Below the pieces are notes generated by a model. That model had not been told where the DNA came from. It saw nothing but the letters and a program-made list of their open reading frames with translations, and did not search any database. This document shows, piece after piece, positions 36,901 to 47,911 of a stretch of DNA of 64,000 nucleotides (the stretch's first letter is position 1; each line of letters begins with the position of its first letter). Position numbers and translations under genes: made by a program. Source of the stretch: Macrotrachela quadricornifera (taxonomy: Eukaryota > Rotifera > Eurotatoria > Philodinida > Philodinidae); assembly GCA_022393335.1 (NCBI GenBank), contig JAJEKB010021277.1, positions 2,108,382 through 2,172,381 on the forward strand, in the 5' to 3' direction.

Positions 36901-39009
36901 AACCTACTGTTAAATCGAATCCACGACCAATCTCCTACAGACTGATTACACTTGATAAACTTTTACCTGAAGGAAAAAAACGAACGGCACTTAGTGAAGC
37001 AATCGAGTACTATTTAAAACAGGCAATAGATGAAGATCGTATATATATCGATAAACTTGAAGCAGATCGTGATCCATTACCTCCTACGAAGTGCAGTCGA
37101 AATCCAGTAAATAACACGAAAGATGTCATTACTTTTCAACATAGTGCAGCTAGTAGAATAGAAGAGTCACAAGACGAACGATGTCTCTTCGTGGAATATA
37201 AGGGTAAAATCTGTGCTAACAACATGCAGACAAAACAAACAGCAAATCAAGGACTTAACAAAGTATGTTTTATCATTGATCTCGACCTATCCAAATATGA
37301 CAGAATCACATTTTTTCACTTTATCCTCTCAATATCTAGACCTATTTTATTGAGTCTCATCCTTCTTCCATAGTTTTTGTAATTGAAATATAGACCAGGT
37401 CGATCTCATATTTTCTTTTCGAAATATCTTGTATAGCTTCTCCTTGGTGTTGGTATGTCCTTCGACATCACAAACGGTACTCTTCTCCTTCCAGCTCTTG
37501 AATACACATATTCAAATATCACAAAGTGGAAAGATCCTTTGACAAATCAAGAATACTTAGTACCTAAAGAAGTGAGCTTCCCATCTACTAATGATAGCGA
37601 TCAAAATCCTGTAGCACACATCTTTCTTACTGCTGCTCAATTGTCAAATAAATGGCGGTATGATCGATCACAAGGTGCCTGGTTAGGTGGTGAATTTGGT
37701 CATTCACAATCCCTGTTAAACATATACGAGAAATACTTTTCATCCGATGAAGCCATTGCCATTACTCAACATCCATTTGTTCTATATCGAATGCGCGTTG
37801 AAAATTTTCAGTTAAATGAAAAAGCGCGTGCAGCAGTGCAGGCATTGCCTCCAAGTTACAATGAGTCACTTTACTCAGATTTTCTTCGGTAAGGTTGTCT
37901 CTATGTTTTTGTTTCAGAAAACTATAAAACTTTATTCCTTATCATTTAGTGCTTGGGGAACACATATTATTCAGCAATCACTAGTTGGTACGTAAGAATA
38001 AATAAAAAAGAGCAACATTAACATGAATCGAATTTAAAAGAGGTCAATATCTAAAGGCCTATTTTGAATCAAAAATACATTCGATATCATTGATAATATT
38101 TCTCTTTGCCCTGGATAATGTTAGCAATAAATATGATGCATTCTAATTTTAGGTGGTATGCATGAACAACATGTGTTATTCAAAGACTGCGTTTTTTCCT
38201 TTAATGGTGCTATTACATCAGCCAATCTTGACGAATATCTGAAACAAGATATCCTTGCTCAAACTCTCGGAAATGATTTTTATGCAAATCGACGAAAGAT
38301 CAAAGTGGATCATTTGATCGGTGGTGATTTAACTTTAACCAACGATACACTCTGGAAAGCAAGCCTTGCTGCCAATCCTGCTTTGCTTAAAATCGAACAG
38401 TACACACCATGGTATGAAGTACCAATGCTTGATGCCGCTGTGAAAGAAAATCTTCGCCGTATTATTCAACAGCGAACAAACGAAGCGGATTTGATTCGTG
38501 CACGTGACGAAGCTAAATTGAACCAAAAACTTCTTGATCAGAATCGTCAAGAAAAGAAGGCCTACATCGGATTGTTAAATGGTGACACATGTCTAATTTC
38601 TGGTCCAATAATGCTTGGATCAGTAACTAAATGTATTAATGGGTGTGCAACATCTATATCAATTGATTCAACGACAGATATCATGGAAAATCGATCGCTA
38701 GAATATTTTCGCGATTCAGAGACAGGTTTTGTACGTGCACATGTTCGAATTAATACTCGTGAGTTTTCTAATAGTGAAAATAATCTACATTAATATTTGT
38801 GTTTGCTTTTTTCAGAAACAATTCTTGATGGACCGCGTATTAATATTGGCTGTTCGTCAATTAGTACACCAACAATGGCGAGCCAGTCGGTACATATTTG
38901 TGTCAAATGTGAATTAATCAACAGCTTTGCTGGTCAATGCACATGTGTATGTCCACAATATCCTCCGCCTATACTTTCCAACACAACGACTACTGCTTCT
39001 GTGTCATAA
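33936..39009 (+). CDS. Secreted protein with three MACPF (perforin-like) domains
   Basis: Nine exons: 33936-34466, 34653-34921, 34976-35161, about 35336-35713, 35927-37262, 37437-37888, 37950-37987, 38153-38758, 38816-39009; phases agree, about 1,329 aa. A signal peptide (MMKFIGISAVLFFNF) leads into a peritrophin-A/chitin-binding-like segment with only four of the usual six Cys visible, then an unassigned ~100-aa domain. Three MACPF modules follow, each with the family signature: FVESYGTHYV...GG, FFDSYGTHIV...GG and AWGTHIIQQSLVGG; modules 1 and 2 also begin with PGLD. The C-terminus is Cys-rich (CVKCELI, CTCVCPQ). MACPF proteins insert in membranes as pores in immunity, attack or development; the role here is unknown. 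The third signature is split over a 38-bp micro-exon. The exon 4 acceptor is uncertain (35326 or 35336). Confidence 0.85.
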
Positions 39010-39683
39010 ATTGATTAATGGAACATATGGTTGTGTCGACACTGGTCATTTCTAAAACATTGTACAAAATATATTTCTTACATATTTCTGCTTTAACTAA
39101 CTGTTTATACGAATGTATTAATAAAATTTGTATATTAAGAATATGTTCGTATGGATGTCCTTAATATTGTAATTTTAGTTTCTGTATTCATAATCAATAA
39201 AAGAAATGTATTTAAAAAACGAGAGACAACATGATGTTCACATTCTAAATTAACAACACGTTCTAATTGCATAATTCTCTCTATCTAGAAAGTCTCCACA
39301 CACAATATTTTTCTTATTTATATATTGCTTATCCGATTTACAACAAGATTCATACTGTTTGATTTCATGGGCTGAAAATCGTACAAACAAATTTTTTTCG
39401 TGTCACATAATCCTACTATATTATTTTTTTTTGCTACATTCAGTATAGATGATTGGTATATTATATAAAACAATTTTAAACCATTTTCTTTTGATTTGAA
39501 GTATATTAAGGTATTGAACAACGTTAGTCATATCTAATTGATGTAATCAACCGTTTTCTTAGAATTCTTAGCTTTTCTATATCACGTGATAGAAGTGAAT
39601 GCAATTTTACTTTTAAAAAACGCATGTTCTTACTGTTTTTTAGGTGGTTTAATCAGTTTGACAATCAGTTTTTGAACCAAATA

Positions 39684-39896
39684 GAACACAACTTCTGAAA
39701 AATTAGCATAAGACTTTTAACTGAAGGCTTGAATTTTAACACTGTAAGGACAAAACATAGTGTTGTTTAGGCCAATCAGAAGTTATCAGTGATGCTCTTT
39801 CATATGACCCGAATAACACCATGTTTTGTCCTTTTAATGTTAAAACTCAAACCTTCAATTAAGAGTCTTCTGCTGATTTTTCAGAAGGTACGGAAC
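39684..39896. repeat. Fold-back repeat (~80-bp arms)
   Basis: 39684-39764 and 39815-39896 are inverted copies (GAACACAACTTCTGAAAAAT at one end; ATTTTTCAGAAGGTACGGAAC-like at the other; shared AGGACAAAACATRGTGTT next to the loop). About 50 bp of loop. A miniature inverted-repeat element or palindrome; no coding content. Confidence 0.8.
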
Positions 39897-40325
39897 TACG
39901 TTGTGCCTGAAAAGTTAACCATGGATAGAAATCTTTTATACGCGGTTACTATATTCATTGAGCTCTACAAAATGATAAATGTCCGATTTACAACGGAGAT
40001 TCACATTTAGAAACGTGCCCTCGTCAGTGTAATGGTATTATGAGATCTATGGTAATAGTATACTTTCCATCAGATGAAGATAGTGAATATTACAATAAAC
40101 ATTCTTTCATACAATAAAAATTTTTAACATGGATTAAGATTAAATGCATTTTGAAATATTGATTGGTATGAATTTACTAAATAATATCTGCAATTACGAA
40201 ATTTGCTCTTTACTAATTTAGTCAATCAAATAAATACTTGAATAATTTATTTCTATACTAGAATGGAATAGACATTAACTTTCACATAAAAACATTGATT
40301 TTTCTTGTCATGTAGTTTATAATTA

Positions 40326-40804
40326 TTATTGAAATATGCTTCCAGTGGTTCCTCTGCGGACTGGTTTGTGATAGGCCTCTGTAACATCAAAGTAAATGGT
40401 AAGTTGCTTTCCTTCGTCTGTTAGAATGGTCATACGATCATAATTCCGTCCATTATCAACCATCATTGCGTTTAATTTGAGCACATATCCGGGATAGTGA
40501 TTCCTTAGCCATTTGCGTTCTGCTTCAAAAGCTGCCGATGCATCGCTTTCTTCAAGGATGACGGCCTTCTCAGGTTTAGAGCCATCTCGTATACCCCTAA
40601 AAGATGAATAATTAACATACCAAGTATTTTGTCAGATGTTTCTGAAAACTGAAACATTGAAATATCTTTTAATATTTTCTTGCTCTTTTCAATACTTATG
40701 AAACATGTCATATCAAACCTAGAAATATGTGTACTTACTTCAAATTATCCATTTGATTGCTAGAATCTGTTAATCCCAAAACTTTATGAGCAATATTGAG
40801 AGAT
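40326..40804 (-). CDS. Two-exon orphan gene or gene fragment
   Basis: Two exons joined in phase: 40804-40739 (SLNIAHKVLGLTDSSNQM) and 40596-40326 (KGIRDGSKPEKAVILEE, GYVLKLNAMMVDNGRNYDR, ending RRGTTGSIFQ and TAA), with a 142-bp intron. About 112 residues are visible, with good donor (GTAAGTAC) and acceptor (TTTTAG) sites. The second exon is much less AT-rich than its surroundings and has natural protein composition. No start codon is seen in the first exon, so 5' exons lie upstream or are lost. The family is not recognised. Confidence 0.6.
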
Positions 40805-43800
40805 CTAAAAGATCAATAGAGCATCTCAAATGATATCTTTCGGTCACAAAGATATATACTTCAACCGATTGAAGATACGACTCTGGTAGCAACTCTGTAA
40901 GACTTCGAATTCTCGTTATCACTTCTAGCAAAGCACAAAAAGTTTCTGTTTTCTAGCTCTCTCAACCACAAAAATTGTTATGAATATTCTCACAGATTTT
41001 GAAATGAGAAATCGACCAAATAAATCTTACATTCGAAAGCATTTATTCTCCTTTAGTTCCATATTGCAGAGTGGAAATGAAGACAAAATCGTCGATAATT
41101 TAGCTAAACTCAAATGCATAATTTTCGGTTTTATCTATTGGATTAAACTCATGAGTTTTCTTATCGAGAAAATAATTTCCAGCTTGTACTAACTCTATTT
41201 TCACTGGTTTTTAGAACAGTCAGAAAGAAGGTCAAATAGATAAAAAATTAAACATTTTCGAACGATCTATTTCGCATGTAATGCGTTAGCTAATATTTTC
41301 AACGTATGTGACATTTATATAAAGTAAAAAATAGAAAAAAAACAACTTCAAACACACTCTCTTTTCTTCTCTCTTGCTATACCGCTCTCAAGTGAGTGTT
41401 TGCTTAACAATCGTTGCCATCCTTCTACAGTTTTTGCTTCATTCCTTATACGATGGTGCACATGTTATTGCAACAATCGGGGTGGCGTTGATTAATTGCA
41501 TATTATTTTTCTTCTGACATTCATTTTTCTGCACGAAAGAAACTTGCAGATTGTTGTTGTCAAAATCAGAGTCTGAAATGGGGAGGATTTTTTGTTCCGC
41601 ACCTCATCTTGTGTCAATAAAACATTTCTCTCTTCGCCTTACTTTGAATCCTCAAAATATTTTTTAAACGGAAAATCACACTAATTTAATACTGTGTCAC
41701 TTTCTAGTATTGCTGAATATATGACAGGAAAAAACGATGAGAATTTGTAACTCATTTTATACTGCTAAAATATATTATATGTTTGAGTTCTAACGTCGAT
41801 GAAATTATTAAAAGCAAGCTACAATGAAGACGTATATTTTTTAATAGCTAAATGTGATTTCAGAATATTGGAAAGCGAGCATAGTTCTAACATGCAATAG
41901 GCTGTCTGTAAAGAATAGGGTAGTTGTTTCTTTTTTTTAGAAACTAAAAGTATACTTTCAAGATTTTAATTTAAGTTCACCAGACAGAGCAGGGATGGCG
42001 AAACGTTTCCAAATCTGGCGAGATTTATTAAAATTTATTCTCCTAAGTAAAGCTCTCGATACATTAGAAGATCCCTTTGAAAAATTGATTTTTTAACATT
42101 AATGTACATATTAACAACTAAGTTTCTTTTTTTTCATTATAGACAATATTTTGCTTCCATTGCCTTACAAAACACGTCAGCCCTGAATTGGACAAGGTAT
42201 AAAGAAAAGCTAATAGGAAAGAACAATTAATAAATAAAAATGTTTTTTGTATTAAAGCTCCTTTGCAGCATGCTGCGAAGAAACCTATTAAATTTTCACC
42301 CTGAAAACATTCGTTACAATAATCACAGGACCTAGTGAACGGGGTGCGCATTCAAAACCGTTGCACATGAAGAGATCTTTCTGAAATCAGAACATCTTTA
42401 ATAAAAATCTGGTGTCCATTACTTAATATCTCATTTGATCTGTATACTTCCTTCTGGAAATTCCAGTACGTTCTTATCATGGAAGATCTCATTCGCAATT
42501 GGAAAAATATTTTTCTGAGGAAATGCAACGAGACACATTTTATGAAATATGCTTACTATGCCTGAGAATGTTTTTCTTTTTACATAGAGATGCCAAGATG
42601 CTTTTCAAAGCAGTCACAAAAGGTTATAAAATCACTCTCAACGTGTATCTAATTACTCTTTTTCTTTAAATTGTTTCTTTATACACAACTGTATTCATTC
42701 CACTTAGCTAAACACCAATAACTACGTTGATGATACATTTCATTTTGAACCAGTTCTACTAATGCGAGGCAATTCTCAATATAAGCAACTAATTGAACTG
42801 ATTTTTTACAAAAAAATGTTTAGTCTTCTTACTTACTTTAAGTGGTCTATACTCTCGAATAAAAGTCTTTCCTCTTCTATGTTTCATACTTTGCATCAAA
42901 TTTATGAGCAAATAAAGATAAGACATAAGAGTTTTATCCTTGTGTGATGTATACCATATTGAAATAAAACTCTAATATCGTACCTTTACTTGGCAATAAG
43001 TTCGATGCAAAGTATGGCATTAGAGAAATAAATAGGGATAAAGACCTTTATCCGATAGTGTAGTTATATAGAGTATAAATATCAACAGTGATAGATTGTA
43101 TGCTTTAGAAAAAATAGAACTATTATAAATCGCATCAAAATTTTAGGGTATGGTGGTTATATTGTTTCAAGAACATTCTTCTAACCAACAATTGTTTTCT
43201 TTTTACGCATGAAAACATTATCCGATTCACTTCTACTGTATGAGCACGACATAAGTAAAATAAACACGTTTACTAATAATTTATTGGACAAAAAAAAGGG
43301 TTGAAATTAGGATTTTTTGTTGAGATTATTAAAAGCTTCGCCTTTTTTTAATGAGCATAACAGAAGATCTTGAGTCTTTTAATGTCTCGAGGGTTTTACT
43401 ACTCTGGGTGAATAAAACAAAGATGTTGTGATGAATTATGACGACATAGATAATAGTCTTTAGTACTGTCTCATTTTTTAAGTCCGCTTCATTGTTACAT
43501 ATAGACAAATGTGAGGTAAAGTTCAATATCTGAACTAATATAAGATTAATCTAGTCAAATAATAACAGATTCAAATTTGATCAATCTTTGAAATCCAAAT
43601 TCTAGTGATGTAACATCGAAGTCACTTCTAAATCCAAGAATCGAAAATATTCAGCGTCAACAAATAGAGAATTTTATTCTCTAGACTTCTAGCATCTTCA
43701 CAAAATTGATGAGACTATTTTTCAGAATGACGGATCTGAAAGTATTTTTTACATGTAATCTCAAAAATAGTGTTTTCCAAATTAGGTACATACTATGTAA

Positions 43801-44279
43801 GCTTTAAAAGCACACAAACCTATACATAACTGAATTCTGAAGAAAATGGTGTCAGATTTAAAATGAACAAAGAAAATATTTAGTTTGTTCTTAAACAAGA
43901 ACTTTAAATTATTTATTTATCGAGTTTTATCAGAAATATATTTTCAAAAACTTGCTCATATAAATTCATCAATTGAAAATTTCCTCAAAAATCGTATAGA
44001 CTTATCAACTTTGATTTCAATTGTACTTCATAGTTGGTACAAAATATTCTTCTTCGAATTTATCGCTCACTGCCTATTTTATAATCGAAATCTGTTACAT
44101 TTGTCTTTGTATACAATTAATTTCACAAATGTATTTTTCAACATTTTGAATATATTGTTTAATTATTCCAGCAAATATTAAACTAGAATCTATTACAAAA
44201 ATAATGTTTCAAAATAAATACATATCAATAGATTATATAGCTAGCAAAGTTTTCATTTACGGTACATATAATTCTATTA
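40805..44279. other. AT-rich intergenic region with one fold-back repeat
   Basis: About 3.5 kb without a supportable gene. Frames at 40980-41192, 42118-42351 (minus), 42762-42947, 43329-43526 (minus) and 43885-44181 have no recognisable domain. Contains the inverted repeat at 42850-43061. Confidence 0.4.
42850..43061. repeat. Fold-back repeat (~90-bp arms)
   Basis: About 42850-42939 and 42966-43061 are imperfect inverted copies (CATACTTTGCATC against GATGCAAAGTATG; AGAGTTTTAT against ATAAAACTCT; AAAAGTCTTTCC against GGATAAAGACCTTT). A short loop lies between them. Not related by eye to the other fold-backs in the window. Confidence 0.7.
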
Positions 44280-45331
44280 TTAATCACCTTTCCATCCAGT
44301 TTTTCGCAACCATTGCTCAAATGTATTTAATTTTGTTAATTTCTGTCCATTTGTCCAGTCTTTATCTTTGCCATAATAACCATATTCTTCCATCCATTTG
44401 TGCATACCAATTATATTATCTTGAAGACTTTTGGGTAAATGCTTTTGTGCGCTTCGAAATTCCTCTTCTGTTAATGTTTTCGCTATTGATGGAATACCAG
44501 TTACTTTTGTAAAAATTCTGGGTATATCTTCAAAACTAATCTCTTCACCACATATACAAATATCTTGGTCAATGAATTTCTCAGGATTTGCTAATATTTC
44601 ACGAACAATAGGACCGATATCATCAATATCAACTAAATGTAGTTTTGCCTTTTGGTCGATTGGAGCTGCGAATACAGATGTACCATCATCTAATTTTGGT
44701 AATTTTCCGGCATTTTTCCAATTTTGCATGTACACTGCAGGTTCGACATAAATAGTTTTTAAATTTCTATGTTTATCTTTGATATAATCAACGACTTCGG
44801 CTTTGTTTGTAAAAATTGGCACATCCCTATGAAAAATAGAAATATTACGGACATTGTAGAAAAGAGTAATCATTCTATGTATGTACACATACAGTTCTCC
44901 ATTGCTCAGTTTTTTAACGTTTTCTACTGTACTGAATATATAGTAAGGAACCTGCAGCAAGGCAGCAGCATCGGCCATTATATAACCTTGTTGTTTTTCA
45001 AGTTCAAGTTTATTAGGATTTCCCCAAGGATCTGTTAAAGCAAATATAGCCCATGAATCTTTGAATGCACGTTCAACATCGTTACTTTTAGTTATATCAC
45101 ATGTGACCATTTCAATATGATCACTCAAGCGTTTTAATGCTTGAGCCTTATCACTCAATGAATCACGTGTTAAGCCACGAATCTTAAGAAGAGAACAAAA
45201 GTATTTATATGAAATAATTACATTCACATATTTATTACTTTGTATTTATCGGTTTCAATCAATGATCGCACAACAGCACTTCCTTGAGCACCAGTAGCTC
45301 CCACAACTGTCACTAATTGACGATGAGCCAT
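44280..45331 (-). CDS. NmrA-like NAD(P)-binding protein
   Basis: Three exons: 45331-45239, 45182-44893, 44826-44280; 309 aa. The first exon encodes MAHRQLVTVVGATGAQGSAV, whose GATGAQG is the dinucleotide-binding GxxGxxG of the Rossmann fold. DITKSNDVERAF, WAIFALTDPWG, YIFSTVENVKKLSNG, LHLVDIDDIGPIV and ICIC-type motifs follow the order of NmrA/HSCARG (NMRAL1-like) atypical short-chain dehydrogenases. These proteins usually lack the catalytic YxxxK and act as NADPH sensors or regulators in the cytosol; no such motif is seen here. The introns are 56 and 66 bp. The start is the first ATG before the glycine motif. Confidence 0.93.
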
Positions 45332-46869
45332 TTTGAATTAACAGTCAAATCTATAATAAAGCACATGGGATATAATTACATATAGTTACATTTTTGATTA
45401 TTGTTTTTTTAGCTTTCCTCTTTCACTTACGTCTCAATATTAATCGATTACACGTAGAATGTAAATGAATGGTGTGTGTTTAATTCTTTTTCGATATGTT
45501 TTTGAATGAGTAAGGGCAGGTAATGATACAGTATGCAAGAGAAAAAAAAGAGACAGAATGAATAAAAATACTTTGGCGAACCGCGTGTGTGAATACGTTG
45601 AGATAAAAACATGAAGCAGCAAAAGAATAGACACGTATTTTTTTATCGAACACAAGTAAACAAAAGATAATGAAGTTATACATGAAAACCATTTGAAACA
45701 GATGATAACAATAGAGTCCATTATATCTCTCAATCATTGACATTCTTGTTGGAAACAAGTTTTTTCAAATTTTATTCGTAAAAGAACTCCTTTTTTTGAA
45801 AATTTTTCAAGAGAACTTTGATGAAAACTTTTAAATCTTTCTCCGTAATATCAATTTTTCACATTTTCTTTTGTGTTTCTTGAGCATAAGATTCCAATGA
45901 TAGAAGAACTGGGACAATGATTATCAGACGATGAACCGTCTAATCTAATGAGAGATTAAGACAAAAGAAATGAACTAACTAAATGTTGACTGAAAATTGA
46001 ACTTCCTTCGCCTACTTGTGTAAGTATTGATCTTATTTCTGATTGAACCATGTATTTTCGTTGAATTTTGCCTATATATATGAAATTAGAATAGAAAAAA
46101 TATTTAAAAGAACAAAATTAAATAAACAAATATTAGAAAACGAGATGTTAATGGTGCCGGAATCGATTTGAAATAAAACTCGTATGTATATATATCAATA
46201 CTTGTTAAGTTATTTGACAAAGATGCTCCAGATATATACTTTAATTGCTTGGAATACGTTTTTATCGCTTGTTAGGTCAAACTATATCAGGATCTGTCTA
46301 ACATCACCTGGCAATCTATAAAAACATGTTCTAAATAGTTAAAGAATATATCAGAAGCATATATGTGTTGTCGGAACCCAATCGATTAATCACGCGTAAT
46401 TGATACAATTTATTTTCAATTAAGCATCTATTGCAACGCGTTTGCTACACTGTGATTACATAGTATTCGTAATCTCACTCCTTACCCTTACAAAGTATGA
46501 GTGCAGTTTGATGACCTGTTGAAAGGACTGAAATTTCAACTTTACAATCATTTCTAGGTAAGTTTTATGTTCATTGATGAACTTTGCTATGATATTGTCA
46601 TTCAAATCATTGTGATATTCGATACGACAGGGCGAAACTTCTTCCACAACCTTCAAGTCTGCAGCGGTATTTACGTTTAGTGGAACTGGAAAACTACCTT
46701 TCTGCGTACCTTCGGCGAAGATCAGGTATGTCAAGACACCTATCGACAGATCAATACCTACATTCAAGAAGCACCAGGAAGACAAGAACATTCGATCTCC
46801 GGTCCTATTCCGAAAGAGCAATGATTTCTTTTAATTGAATTTGAACGATTTGATGTTCTAGACTGCACT
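45332..46869. other. Intergenic, no gene established
   Basis: Upstream flank of the NmrA-like gene and spacer before the RBR relic. A 121-codon minus frame (46821-46456) has more balanced composition than random AT-rich frames but no recognisable domain; it may be part of the decayed neighbour. Confidence 0.35.
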
Positions 46870-47519
46870 CGATAATGTATTCAAAAACCTCACTATATTC
46901 TGAGACTCGAATAGGAAGACGACAAATATAACACTGAATATGATCAAGTGCCTGATTGTGGTCAGTGGTGATCACGAAACAGTTTTAAAATGTGAACGAA
47001 AAGCGAACGAACTTGTAGAGAAATTTGCCTAGAACTTCAACCCATCGATCGATATGAAGAACGTTTGTTTGTTACGTACAGTCGATTGAAATTCTCCCTA
47101 TACATTGTAAGAATGTGGACATACATTTTGTCGTTCATATTTGACCGTCTATGTCAATACGTATTTCGATGAGACGATCAGTTCTGAAGCGTTCATATTG
47201 TCCTGTTCGTTTCAGCCATGTAATGACGTTTGTCTCATTCGGGGTATCATTTCCATCCTCGGCTACGATCGTATTTCAGATCTATCTTCTACAAATGGAT
47301 AACCATTTGATGCAATGTATGGATATCGATTGTAAACAGCTGTACCATCTATCGAATGGTTCGTACATGTGTTTTTCTGATCAATGCATCCAAGTATGTT
47401 GTGCCATGTGCAAGGTGAAATACTTTACGAGTATGACCTGTGAGCAGTATAAGAGATTGTGTGAAGTGAAAAAGTCAGGATGCATTTTTGAAATACAAAC
47501 TCGGCCAGTTAAAGTATAA
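46870..47519 (+). pseudogene. RING-IBR (RBR E3-type) pseudogene
   Basis: Pieces of one RBR protein lie in different frames. One frame has ECGHTFCRSYLTVYVNT (RING1) followed by SCSFQPCNDVCLIRGIISIL, with stops on both sides. Another frame, from about 47270, has QCMDIDCKQLYHL, MCFSDQCIQVCCAMCKVKY and MTCEQYKRLCE, the C-x4-C ... C-x4-C-x2-C...C pattern of an IBR/RING2 zinc domain. Upstream (46890-47040) a frame with NITLNMIKCL and RKANELVEKF could be the linker that precedes the RING in helicase-IBR proteins. At least two frameshifts and several stops show that it is dead. Ubiquitin-ligase ancestry is clear; the parent gene is not in the window. Confidence 0.75.
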
Positions 47520-47911
47520 ACTATGTTCTAAATGTTGAACATCGATCGATAAATAGACGGTATGTAATGCGATACAATATATATCGTGTGAAATTCATTT
47601 CCCTTGTCTATATCAAGCAATTGGTCAGTCTGATAGTAAGTTTCACTCAATCAAGTGTTGTTTAATAGTGGTGCCTTTCTAGCTCATCCGCATTTTATGG
47701 ATCCGACATTGTCCTTTTACAATAAAATTCTCAATGCGAACGACGATTAGACCAATGCTTTTTTTTTCTAATAATAAGCTCAAGTATTTTATCTGTTCAC
47801 GTTTATTTTGATTATTTAATAATCTTTCAAGCGAAATGAATTAATCTTGAATATAAAAAAGCAAGTGAAACAAAACTACCGATTATTTGATTGTGATTTT
47901 TCTCGACCAAC

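Noticed and set aside
46456..46821. 121-codon minus-strand frame
   Set aside because: No domain recognised, no splice context, and it adjoins a pseudogene. Not enough to call a gene.
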